Shown: positions 1-6,271 of the stretch, one piece after another | Position numbering within the stretch: position 1 is the first letter of the stretch | Layout: each line of letters begins with the position of its first letter | Source of the DNA: an uncultured Bacilli bacterium | GTDB lineage: Bacteria; Bacillota_I; Bacilli_A; RF39; UBA660 | Reading direction: 5' to 3' | DNA length: 8,562 nt | NCBI GenBank assembly: GCA_947599755.1 | Contig: CANQFO010000045.1 | Coordinates: 1 to 8,562, forward strand | Notes under the pieces: generated by a model | Databases searched by the model: none | Seen by the model: the letters and a program-made list of their open reading frames with translations, nothing else | What the model was told of the DNA's origin: nothing | Translations under genes and position numbers: made by a program

Positions 1-28
1 GACTAAAATAAAAACAGTTGAACGACTT

Positions 29-65
29 AATGTCTATATACATATCAAATAGACATTTCATTTTT
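29..65 (+). terminator. Possible hairpin terminator of an upstream transcript
   Basis: AATGTCTAT at 29-37 and ATAGACATT at 49-57 form a perfect 9-bp inverted repeat around an 11-base loop. The 3' arm runs into a T-rich stretch (56-65, broken by CA). The shape suggests an intrinsic terminator for a gene left of the window, but the stem has only two G-C pairs and is weak. It could equally be an operator for a dimeric regulator upstream of dnaX. The upstream gene or RNA is not visible; in many Firmicutes the SRP RNA gene lies just before dnaX, but nothing in bases 1-28 identifies it. Confidence 0.35.
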
Positions 66-70
66 CAATT

Positions 71-88
71 AAATTATAAATATAATTT
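71..88. repeat. AT-only palindrome upstream of dnaX
   Basis: AAATTATA at 71-78 and TATAATTT at 81-88 are perfect 8-bp arms separated by AA. The right arm contains TATAAT (81-86), which could serve as a second -10 box for dnaX, although no recognisable -35 lies 16-18 bp before it. In sequence this AT-rich a short palindrome can arise by chance, so the regulatory meaning is open. Confidence 0.3.
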
Positions 89-99
89 TATTAAAGCTA

Positions 100-128
100 A
101 AGACTTTTTATTGGAAATTTGGTACAAT
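100..128 (+). promoter_or_regulatory. Extended -10 promoter of the dnaX operon
   Basis: TACAAT at 123-128 is preceded by TGG at 120-122, giving the extended -10 form TGnTACAAT. A poor -35 (AAGACT, 100-105, matching the consensus only at GAC) lies 17 bp upstream. Transcription would start near 134-136, just before the dnaX ribosome binding site, giving a very short leader. The extended -10 can compensate for the poor -35 in sigma-A promoters. It is the only convincing promoter in the window and would drive the whole gene block. Confidence 0.6.
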
Positions 129-136
129 AGGTTTAT

Positions 137-143
137 AGGAGGT
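137..143 (+). promoter_or_regulatory. dnaX ribosome binding site
   Basis: AGGAGGT, a full Shine-Dalgarno core, ends 10 bases before the ATG at 154 and fixes that codon as the dnaX start. Confidence 0.85.
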
Positions 144-153
144 ATTTTGTTCT

Positions 154-1863
154 ATGTATTATGCTTTGTATAGGAAATATCGACCTCAAAATTTTGATAG
201 TGTTGTGGGGCAGGATGTGATTGTAAAAACTTTAAGGAATTCTATTATTCATCAGTCTTTTAGTCATGCTTATTTGTTTTTTGGTCCTAGGGGAACTGGT
301 AAAACTACTTTGTCTAAGATTTTTGCTCGATCTATTAATTGTTTTAATCCTATTAATGGTAATTCTTGTGGTGAATGTGATGCTTGTTTGCATTCTTATG
401 AAAAGGAATGTGTAGATATTATTGAAATTGATGCGGCTTCTAATAATGGAGTTGATGAGATTCGGGAATTGAAAAATAAAATTTCTTTTGTTCCTACTGA
501 ACTTAAATATAAGGTTTATATAATTGATGAAGTTCATATGTTGTCGATTGGTGCTTTTAATGCTTTGTTAAAGACATTAGAGGAGCCTCCAAAGCATGCA
601 ATTTTTATTTTGGCTACTACTGATCTTCAGAAAGTTCCTGAGACTATTGTTTCTAGGTGTCAGTGTTTTTCTTTTAAGCGAATTTCTAATGATATGCTTG
701 TGGAAAGAATGAAATTTGTTTGTAAGGAAGAGTCTATTGATATTGATGATGAGGTTTTAAGTGAGATTGCGATTTCTTCTGATGGGGGTATGCGTGATTC
801 TTTGGGTATTTTAGATAAGTTGAGTTCTTATACTGATTCAAAAATTACACTTGATGATTTTGCGGAATTAAATGGTGTTATTACTAAAAAGGAATTGAAT
901 AAGTTTTGTTGTTTTCTTTTTTCTTCTGATGTTTCTTCTATATTGTCTCTTATTAATGATTATAACAATCAGGGAAAAAATTTGATTCAAATTCTTTCTC
1001 AGTTGATGTATTTTTTAAGGGATATGCTTGTGGATTATTATGTTTTAAATTCTGCTCCTGCGTTTTCTGTTTCTGAAATTTCTCGATTAATTAATGTTAT
1101 TAACGAAAATATGTTCGATATTAAAAGGAGTAGTAATCCTCGTATTTATATTGAAATTATGTTTTTAAATTTTATTGAGGATTTAAAGAAGGCTGATGGT
1201 GATTCTTTTAAAAATATTTCCCGGGAAATAAATGTTTCTGATAGTGATAAGAATAAAGTAGTTCAAAATACTGATTTGGTTATTTCTGGAGGTAGTAATG
1301 ATGTTAACAATGTTGATGTAGCTAAACAGGTTAATTTTGATTCTTCTGTGGAAAATATTGTTGATCATGACGCTTCTTCTTCGGTTAGAAAAATTTTAAA
1401 TATTGATGAGGTTATGAAAGTTAGGATTAATAATACTTTTGCTGGTGCTAATAAGGATTTGCTGAAAGAGGAAATTGAAAAAATGAAATTGTTAAATGAT
1501 TTTACTTTTGATCAGCAAATTGGGTATATTGTTTGTTCTTTATTAGATTCTAAGGTAAGGGTTGTTAGTAAGGATAGTATGATTATTAGTTATGAATATG
1601 ATTCTGTTGTTGATCAAAATTTGGTTAATCTTGATAAGCTTTCTTCTGTTTATCATGATATTACTCATTCTGATAAAAAGATTGCTATTATTAGTGATGA
1701 AAATTGGGAGAGTGAAAAGAGAAGATATATTAAAAATTTGAAGGAGGGAATTCAATATTCTTTTCAGGATGAACCTGATTATGTATTGGAAGATGTTCAT
1801 AATGATGATATAATGGTAAGTGATGCAGTTAAGTTATTTGGTGATATTGTAGAAATTGATTAA
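154..1863 (+). CDS. dnaX: DNA polymerase III subunit gamma/tau (clamp loader ATPase)
   Basis: This is the ATPase of the clamp loader, which opens the beta sliding clamp and places it on primed DNA; the long form also links the polymerase to the helicase. The 569-residue product begins with the family-typical MYYALYRKYRP. It shows Walker A GPRGTGKT (44-51), four zinc-type cysteines (C63, C72, C75, C78), Walker B DEVH (125-128) and the SRC motif (167-169) with the arginine finger. The AAA+ core and lid run to about residue 220, the collar domain to about 350, then a poorly conserved acidic linker and a C-terminal tau-like domain. The length is similar to that of B. subtilis DnaX. No convincing frameshift heptamer for a gamma form was seen. 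A Noc-type binding palindrome lies inside the linker coding region (1215-1230). The stop codon overlaps the ebfC ribosome binding site. The start is set by AGGAGGT at 137-143. Confidence 0.97.
   Translation: MYYALYRKYRPQNFDSVVGQDVIVKTLRNSIIHQSFSHAYLFFGPRGTGKTTLSKIFARSINCFNPINGNSCGECDACLHSYEKECVDIIEIDAASNNGVDEIRELKNKISFVPTELKYKVYIIDEVHMLSIGAFNALLKTLEEPPKHAIFILATTDLQKVPETIVSRCQCFSFKRISNDMLVERMKFVCKEESIDIDDEVLSEIAISSDGGMRDSLGILDKLSSYTDSKITLDDFAELNGVITKKELNKFCCFLFSSDVSSILSLINDYNNQGKNLIQILSQLMYFLRDMLVDYYVLNSAPAFSVSEISRLINVINENMFDIKRSSNPRIYIEIMFLNFIEDLKKADGDSFKNISREINVSDSDKNKVVQNTDLVISGGSNDVNNVDVAKQVNFDSSVENIVDHDASSSVRKILNIDEVMKVRINNTFAGANKDLLKEEIEKMKLLNDFTFDQQIGYIVCSLLDSKVRVVSKDSMIISYEYDSVVDQNLVNLDKLSSVYHDITHSDKKIAIISDENWESEKRRYIKNLKEGIQYSFQDEPDYVLEDVHNDDIMVSDAVKLFGDIVEID
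1215..1230. other. Noc-binding site (NBS) inside dnaX
   Basis: TATTTCCCGGGAAATA is a perfect 16-bp palindrome and matches the consensus known for the B. subtilis nucleoid-occlusion protein Noc (core ATTTCCCGGGAAAT). It spans DnaX codons for residues 354-359 (NISREI) in the variable linker, where protein constraint is low. It uses TCC for serine, seldom seen elsewhere in this T-ending genome. The same 16 bases recur at 6236-6251. The match to the consensus is observed; binding by a Noc protein of this organism is inferred. The ParB site parS (TGTTTCACGTGAAACA) differs at several positions. Confidence 0.85.
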
Positions 1864-1876
1864 GGAGGAATGAATA

Positions 1877-2173
1877 ATGAATATTCAAGCGATGATGAAG
1901 CAGGCTCAGGCTTTGCAAAAGGATATGTTGAAAATAAAGGATGAGATTGACAAAAGTGAATTTGTTGGTGAAAGTTCTTTGGTAAAGGTTACTATGAAAG
2001 GAAATAAGGAAGTTACTAATGTTTTGATTAATTCTTCGGATTCTTTTTCTTCTGATGATATTGAAATACTTCAGGATATGATTATGTTGGCAGTAAATGA
2101 TGCAATTAAGAAGATTGATAAAGAAACTGAGATTAAGATGGGAAAATTTGGTAATATTCCTGGATTATTTTAG
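1877..2173 (+). CDS. ebfC: YbaB/EbfC family nucleoid-associated protein
   Basis: A 98-residue protein of the YbaB/EbfC family (YaaK in B. subtilis), small dimeric DNA-binding proteins that coat the nucleoid and are almost always encoded between dnaX and recR. Visible family features are the N-terminal MNIQAMMKQAQALQKDM helix, a central beta region with VTMKGNKEV (about 38-46), the acidic EILQDMIMLAVNDA helix, and the C-terminal G-x-IPGLF ending. The start at 1877 is supported by TAAGGAGG at 1861-1868, which overlaps the dnaX stop codon. An ATG at 1870 is out of frame. The length is normal for the family. It is probably co-translated with dnaX upstream and recR three bases downstream. Confidence 0.95.
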   Translation: MNIQAMMKQAQALQKDMLKIKDEIDKSEFVGESSLVKVTMKGNKEVTNVLINSSDSFSSDDIEILQDMIMLAVNDAIKKIDKETEIKMGKFGNIPGLF

Positions 2174-2176
2174 TTT

Positions 2177-2773
2177 ATGTATCCTAATAGTATTAAAAAT
2201 TTGGTGGAATCTTTTAAGTTTTTGCCTGGTATTGGGGAAAAAACTGCTGAGAGGCTTGCTTTTTGTGTATTAGGTTTGGAAGATGAACAGGTTGATTTGT
2301 TTTCTAGTAGTCTTAAAAATGTGAAGAAAAGGGTTCATCCTTGTTCTTTGTGTAATACTCTTACGGAAAATGATTTTTGTTTTGTTTGTAGTGATGATAC
2401 TAGATCTTCTGATATTTTATGTGTTGTTGAGGATACTAAGACTGTGTTTCTTTTTGAAAAAATGAGTATGTTTCATGGAAAATATCATGTTTTAAATGGG
2501 TTGATTTCTCCTCTTGATGGAATTAATCCTGAGGATATTGGATTAAATCAGTTATTGGATCGGATTCAACACGAGCATTTTCAAGAGATTATTTTTGCTT
2601 TTAAACCTAGTATTGAGGGGGAAACTACAGCTTTATATATTAAAAAGATTTTGGATGGAATGGATATTAAAATTACTCGATTAGCTAGTGGTGTTCCCAT
2701 TGGTGCTGATATGGAATATTTGGATGGTTTGACTTTAGAGAGGGCCTTAACTGATCGTAAAGAGGTAGAATAA
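2177..2773 (+). CDS. recR: Recombination mediator RecR
   Basis: RecR acts with RecO (and RecF) to load RecA on single-stranded DNA at gaps and stalled forks. The 198-residue product is the usual size. In order it shows the helix-hairpin-helix with LPGIGEKTAERLAF (16-29), a Cys4 zinc finger (C56, C59, C68, C71), and a Toprim domain opening with VVED (83-86) and containing the family block KPSIEGETTALY. The C-terminal Walker-B-like segment RLASGVPIGADMEYLD follows. All key residues are present. The gene starts three bases after the ebfC stop (TAG, then TTT) and has no clear Shine-Dalgarno sequence, so translation is probably coupled to ebfC. This dnaX-ebfC-recR order is one of the most conserved in Firmicutes. 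Confidence 0.97.
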   Translation: MYPNSIKNLVESFKFLPGIGEKTAERLAFCVLGLEDEQVDLFSSSLKNVKKRVHPCSLCNTLTENDFCFVCSDDTRSSDILCVVEDTKTVFLFEKMSMFHGKYHVLNGLISPLDGINPEDIGLNQLLDRIQHEHFQEIIFAFKPSIEGETTALYIKKILDGMDIKITRLASGVPIGADMEYLDGLTLERALTDRKEVE

Positions 2774-2814
2774 TATTTTTTTTCTTTCATAATCTTCTAT
2801 TAAAAGGAGATATT

Positions 2815-3000
2815 ATGAAAAAAATATTATATTATTTGAAAAATTTGATTATTAGTGGTTTTGTTTTATATGGTTATAATTTGATTGCAGTTAATTTTAA
2901 TATGATTATTCCTATTAATGTTTTTACTATTTTATTTGTTACTTTTTTGGGTAGTCCTGCATTAATTGCTTTGGTTTTGTTTAAAATATTGATGTTGTGA
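2815..3000 (+). CDS. Short BofA-like (SigmaK-processing inhibitor family) membrane protein
   Basis: A 61-residue, strongly hydrophobic protein. Its second half, with GSPALIALVLFK, aligns by eye with the C-terminal signature of B. subtilis BofA (GIPGIAALVVIK). Two hydrophobic segments are visible, about 9-27 and 31-60. BofA has about 87 residues; here the first membrane segment is missing. The start is set by AAGGAGA at 2804-2810, and no better upstream start exists. In B. subtilis BofA holds the SpoIVFB protease inactive until the SigmaK checkpoint is passed, and bofA lies just after recR-yaaL, so position supports the assignment. Relatives also occur in bacteria that do not sporulate, so the sporulation role is not established here. 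The TGA stop overlaps the start region of holB. Confidence 0.75.
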   Translation: MKKILYYLKNLIISGFVLYGYNLIAVNFNMIIPINVFTILFVTFLGSPALIALVLFKILML

Positions 3001-3008
3001 GGTATGAA
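2997..3008 (+). promoter_or_regulatory. holB ribosome binding site and start choice
   Basis: GAGG at 2999-3002 lies six bases before the ATG at 3009 and overlaps the bofA stop codon (TGA, 2998-3000). A GTG at 2997 in the same frame has no Shine-Dalgarno sequence before it, and an ATG at 3004 is out of frame. The ATG at 3009 is therefore preferred, with the GTG as a possible alternative that adds four residues. Confidence 0.6.
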
Positions 3009-3875
3009 ATGAATTCTTTGTCTAAGTGTAAAATAAATTTTTTGGATGCTATTTCTTGTTTTTTGCAATCTGGTAAGGTTTCTCATGCATATTTAATTGA
3101 GGTTAGTAATTATTCAGAGGATATGTTTTTTGTTTTTTCTTTTATAAAAATGTTGTTGTGTAATATGGGACATTATACGTTGGATTCTCTTCATTGTTCT
3201 AATTGTTCTGTATGTGATTTTGTTGAGAATAATTGTTATCCAGATTTGAGAATTATTGAACCTGATGGTCAATGGATTCGGAAGAGTCAATTATTGGATT
3301 TGCAGAGTGATTTTGGAAATTGTTCATTATTTGGTGGTAAGAGAATTTATGTAATTAAGCAAGCAGATAGGTTAAATGTTTCTTCTGCTAATACAATGTT
3401 AAAATTTTTGGAGGAACCGGAGGATAATATTATTGCTATTTTGTTAACTACTAATCGATATAAGGTTTTGGATACTATTTTATCTAGATGTCAAGTGTTG
3501 TCTCTTAATGATCAGAATTTTCATTGTAGTTTTTCTTCAGAAGTTATTTCCCTTTTGGAGTTTATTGTTAAAAGGGAAGAGTTATTTCTTCATTATCAGC
3601 AAATTTTTTCTGATCTTTTGCCTGATAAAAACAAAGATTTAGTTAAGACGAGGTTACAGGAAATTTCTGAGGCTTTTATTTTTTATTTGAATTTTATTTC
3701 TAATCAAGATGATTTTGTTTGTCCAAATGATATTACTTCTTTATTGGAAAAAGTTGATCAAAAAAGTATTCTTCATTTTGTTTTTGTAATAGAGGAATTT
3801 TTGGAAAAATTGGATTATAATGTTAATTATAAGTTGTGGTTAGATTCATTTTTTGCTAAATTGATTGGAGGGTAA
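3009..3875 (+). CDS. holB: DNA polymerase III subunit delta'
   Basis: Delta' is the stator subunit of the clamp loader and works with DnaX and delta. The 288-residue product opens with a helix leading to GKVSHAYLIE (22-31), the usual AAA+ entry. It carries zinc-type cysteines (C51, C63, C66, C69), the sensor-like block SSANTMLKFLEEP (125-137), and the SRC motif (159-161), whose arginine reaches the neighbouring ATP site. The Walker A loop is lost: after HAYLIE comes VSNYSEDM with no GxxGxGK, so it should not bind ATP, as is common for delta'. The C-terminal third is divergent. It is four bases upstream of ricT, as in B. subtilis, where holB and yaaT are adjacent. Start alternatives are given in the entry for 2997-3008. 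Confidence 0.92.
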   Translation: MNSLSKCKINFLDAISCFLQSGKVSHAYLIEVSNYSEDMFFVFSFIKMLLCNMGHYTLDSLHCSNCSVCDFVENNCYPDLRIIEPDGQWIRKSQLLDLQSDFGNCSLFGGKRIYVIKQADRLNVSSANTMLKFLEEPEDNIIAILLTTNRYKVLDTILSRCQVLSLNDQNFHCSFSSEVISLLEFIVKREELFLHYQQIFSDLLPDKNKDLVKTRLQEISEAFIFYLNFISNQDDFVCPNDITSLLEKVDQKSILHFVFVIEEFLEKLDYNVNYKLWLDSFFAKLIGG

Positions 3876-3878
3876 GTT

Positions 3879-4664
3879 GTGATAGAGGTTGTAGTAGTTT
3901 CGCTTTTGACAACAAAAAGTAAATATTATTTATCTGCAGATGGATTGGATATTCATCAGGATGATTTTGTTGTGATTGAAACTGAGTATGGATTACAGAT
4001 TGGAACAGTTATTAAGGAACGTTATCGAGAAAAGAAACAGAATTTGGTTTTGCCTTTGAATAAGGTTATTCGAATTGCTACTGAGGATGATCTTTTTCAA
4101 TTTCATGCTAATATGGAGGTTTCTGTTAGGGCTGTTGAGGATGCTAGAAAGTTTAGTAAGGAATTGGGGTTGGAGATGAATTTTGTTGATGCTTATTATA
4201 ATTTAGATAGGACACAGCTTTTATTTTCTTTTTTATCAGAAAATCGTGTTGATTTTCGTGAACTTGCAAGGAAATTGGCTCAAAGATATAAAACGAGAAT
4301 TGAATTAAGGCAGATAGGTGTTCGAGATAAGGCTAAGAAAATTGGTGGATTAGGTCCTTGTGGATTATTTTTGTGTTGTAATTCTTTTTTATCTGATTTT
4401 AATAGTGTTTCTATTAATATGGCTAAGAATCAGATGTTGGCTCTTAGTCCAACTAAGATTAATGGTGTTTGTGGACGTTTACTTTGTTGTTTAGGTTATG
4501 AGAATGATATTTATACTGAATTGAAGAAAAGTTTACCTAAGATAGGTGAGGTTGTTGATACTCCAATGGGTAATGGTAAGGTTGTTTCTGTTAATATTTT
4601 TAAGCGATCATATAGTGTTGATTTGAATGATAAGGGAATTGTTGAATTTTTGAAGGAATTATAG
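3879..4664 (+). CDS. ricT: RicT/YaaT, PSP1-domain protein of the RicAFT complex
   Basis: A 261-residue PSP1-domain protein. In B. subtilis RicT (YaaT) joins RicA (YmcA) and RicF (YlbF) in an iron-sulfur complex that stimulates RNase Y-dependent mRNA maturation and promotes Spo0A activation, competence and biofilm formation. The hallmark cysteines are present: GPCGLFLCC gives C161, C166 and C167, and VCGRLLCC gives C198, C203 and C204. Other conserved blocks are the N-terminal EYGLQIGTV (36-44), FVDAYYNLDRTQLLFSF (102-118), and RIELRQIGVRDKAK (140-153). The length is close to that of the B. subtilis protein. Translation starts at GTG 3879, six bases after GGAGGG (3867-3872), which lies at the end of holB. 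yabA, which follows yaaT in B. subtilis, is absent. Confidence 0.95.
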   Translation: MIEVVVVSLLTTKSKYYLSADGLDIHQDDFVVIETEYGLQIGTVIKERYREKKQNLVLPLNKVIRIATEDDLFQFHANMEVSVRAVEDARKFSKELGLEMNFVDAYYNLDRTQLLFSFLSENRVDFRELARKLAQRYKTRIELRQIGVRDKAKKIGGLGPCGLFLCCNSFLSDFNSVSINMAKNQMLALSPTKINGVCGRLLCCLGYENDIYTELKKSLPKIGEVVDTPMGNGKVVSVNIFKRSYSVDLNDKGIVEFLKEL

Positions 4665-4666
4665 TT

Positions 4667-5395
4667 ATGGAAGTTTTAAATGATATATTGGGTTATCGTG
4701 ATAGGAAAATTTATCAGGATGATCAGTGCTTTTCTTTTTCTTTGGATAGTGTTATTCTTGCTAATTTGGTTTCTTTGCGGTTTCGTGATAAAAAAATTTT
4801 GGATTTAGGTACTGGTAATGGTGTTATTCCGTTGATTTTATCTTTGAGAACGAATCAGTCTATTGTCGGGGTTGAATTACAGGAAAAATTATCTTCTATG
4901 GCGTGGAAATCTGTTTGTTATAATCATTTGGAAGAACAAATTTCTATTGTTCATATGGATATGAAAGAGTATGCTATGAGTGTTGAGTCTGATAGTTTTG
5001 ATGTGATTACTTGTAATCCTCCATATTTTAAGTATACAGATCAGACGATTCCTAATTTTTCTTATGAAAAATTTCTTGCAAGGCATGAGGTTACAATCAC
5101 TTTGGGTGATGTTTTTTGTATTTGTAGGAAACTGTTGAAAAATGGAGGAAAGTTTGCTATAGTACATAGAGCTGATCGATTGTTGGAGTTGTTTGATGAA
5201 TTTAGGAAGAATAATATTGAACCAAAAAGGGTTCGGTTTATTTATGAAAATATTCATAAGGAGACAACTTTGGTATTTATTGAGGGTGTTAAGAATGGTA
5301 AAGCTGGATTAAAAGTGGAGCAACCTTTTGTTTTGTATAATGAAGATGGTGTTGAGACGGATGAATATCAGAGTATGTTGAGGGAGGTTAGATAA
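4667..5395 (+). CDS. yabB: tRNA1(Val) adenine-37 N6-methyltransferase family protein
   Basis: A class I SAM-dependent methyltransferase of the YabB/TrmN6 family, which methylates the N6 of adenine 37 next to the anticodon of tRNA1(Val). In the 242-residue product the SAM-binding motif I is ILDLGTGNGVIPL (44-56), followed by the acidic VGVELQ (67-72). The N6-adenine catalytic motif NPPY is at 117-120 and is preceded by DVITC. The N-terminal block QCFSFSLDSVILANLV (20-35) is the family's substrate-side signature. The gene begins two bases after ricT, with AAGGA at 4653-4657 as its ribosome binding site, and its stop shares one base with the rsmI start. In B. subtilis yazA (GIY-YIG) sits between yabB and rsmI; it is missing here. 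The family is clear; the exact tRNA target is inferred. Confidence 0.9.
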   Translation: MEVLNDILGYRDRKIYQDDQCFSFSLDSVILANLVSLRFRDKKILDLGTGNGVIPLILSLRTNQSIVGVELQEKLSSMAWKSVCYNHLEEQISIVHMDMKEYAMSVESDSFDVITCNPPYFKYTDQTIPNFSYEKFLARHEVTITLGDVFCICRKLLKNGGKFAIVHRADRLLELFDEFRKNNIEPKRVRFIYENIHKETTLVFIEGVKNGKAGLKVEQPFVLYNEDGVETDEYQSMLREVR

Positions 5396-6231
5396 TGAGT
5401 CAGAAAAGTTATGATGGTGTTGCTAGTTTATATTTGATTCCTACTCCTATTGGTAATTTGGATGATATTACCATTCGAGCGGTGAAAACTTTGGAGATGG
5501 TGGATGTTTTATTATGTGAGGATACTAGGGAAACTTTGAAGTTACTTCAGCATTTTTCTTTGAATAAAAGGTTAGTGAGTTGTCATGAATTTAATGAGTC
5601 AAAAGTGAAGGATTTTGTTATTTCTTTGCTTAGTGAGGGAAAAAATATAGGGTTGGTAACTGATCAGGGAAGTCCTATTATTAGTGATCCGGGTTTTGTT
5701 ATTGTTCGGGAGGTTATTTTAAATGGTGGTCATGTTATTAGTTTACCGGGAGCTACTGCGTTTGTTCCTGCTTTGTCTAATTCTGGTCTTTCTCCTCTTC
5801 CTTTTTTGTTTTATGGGTTTTTATCTGCTAAGGATTCTAAGATGAAGAGTGAACTTGAGTTATTGAAACGTTTGCCTTATACTTTGATTTTTTATGAATC
5901 TTGTCATCGGATTAAGCGGACTCTTTCTAATTTATTGGACGTTTTTGGTGATAGAAATATTTCTATTAGTAGAGAAATTTCTAAGTTGCATGAAGAAATT
6001 TATCGTGATAAAATTTCTAATTTGATTTCTTTTTGTGATACGATGAAAGGAGAAATGGTATTGGTTGTTGAGGGATTTAAAGAGAAAACTTCTTATCATG
6101 ATTTATCTATTGTTGATCATGTTTGTTTGTATTGTGATGATTATCCTTTAAAAGAAGCAATCAAAATTGTAGCAAAGGAGAGGAATCTTCCTAAATCTTT
6201 TGTTTATCAAGAATACCATAGAAATAAGTAG
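5395..6231 (+). CDS. rsmI: 16S rRNA (cytidine-1402-2'-O)-methyltransferase
   Basis: RsmI adds the 2'-O-methyl group to cytidine 1402 in the decoding centre of 16S rRNA, using SAM. The 278-residue product has the tetrapyrrole-methylase fold. It shows LYLIPTPIGNLDDIT (12-26), LLCEDTRET (39-47), a SAM-binding loop VTDQGSPIISDPG (88-100), LPGATAFVPAL (117-127), and IFYESCHRI further on. The loop is slightly divergent from the commoner SDAGTPGISDPG form, but its Asp, Gly and Pro residues are kept. ATG at 5395 overlaps the yabB stop (TAATG), and GGAGGT at 5383-5388 gives good spacing. The stop at 6229-6231 is followed at once by the 24-bp Noc-type palindrome. Confidence 0.95.
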   Translation: MSQKSYDGVASLYLIPTPIGNLDDITIRAVKTLEMVDVLLCEDTRETLKLLQHFSLNKRLVSCHEFNESKVKDFVISLLSEGKNIGLVTDQGSPIISDPGFVIVREVILNGGHVISLPGATAFVPALSNSGLSPLPFLFYGFLSAKDSKMKSELELLKRLPYTLIFYESCHRIKRTLSNLLDVFGDRNISISREISKLHEEIYRDKISNLISFCDTMKGEMVLVVEGFKEKTSYHDLSIVDHVCLYCDDYPLKEAIKIVAKERNLPKSFVYQEYHRNK

Positions 6232-6255
6232 AAATTATTTCCCGGGAAATAATTT
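6232..6255. other. Noc-binding site (NBS) in a perfect 24-bp palindrome
   Basis: The left arm AAATTATTTCCC (6232-6243) is followed directly by its exact reverse complement (6244-6255). The central 16 bases, TATTTCCCGGGAAATA at 6236-6251 (with 17 bases shared, counting the next A), are identical to the site inside dnaX and to the known Noc-binding consensus. The site fills the gap between the rsmI stop and the pth ribosome binding site. As RNA it could also fold into a 10-bp stem with a CCGG loop, but no T-run follows, so an intrinsic terminator is unlikely. The symmetry and consensus match are observed; Noc binding is inferred. Confidence 0.88.
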
Positions 6256-6258
6256 GTT

Positions 6259-6264
6259 AGGAGG
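6259..6264 (+). promoter_or_regulatory. pth ribosome binding site
   Basis: AGGAGG lies seven bases before ATG 6272. It selects this codon over an in-frame ATG at 6200, which would add 24 non-family residues translated from the rsmI end and the palindrome. Confidence 0.9.
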
Positions 6265-6271
6265 ATTTTGT

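Noticed and set aside
1474..1486. A-run in dnaX as a programmed frameshift site for a gamma form
   Set aside because: The run is in the wrong reading frame for an A-AAA-AAG type heptamer, and no downstream stem is evident.
2774..2800. Run of eight T after recR as a terminator, and CATAAT at 2788-2793 as a -10 box for bofA
   Set aside because: No stable stem precedes the T-run (only a 5-bp AAAGA/TCTTT match that includes the T-run itself), and no -35 is seen upstream of CATAAT.
4251..4265. TTTTCGTGAAC inside ricT, a possible ParB parS half-site
   Set aside because: Only one half resembles parS (TGTTTCACGTGAAACA); the central CACGTG is missing, so there is no real site.
4889..5257. Long open frames on the opposite strand (also at 232-537, 1183-1368, 1543-1800, 2581-2790, 2874-3086 and 7932-8303)
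   Set aside because: They are opposite well-identified genes, rich in Ile and Asn, without family motifs. They arise from the T/G-rich coding strand.
6232..6255. Palindrome after rsmI as an intrinsic terminator
   Set aside because: No T-tract follows; the next bases are the pth ribosome binding site. The exact match to the Noc site explains the symmetry better.
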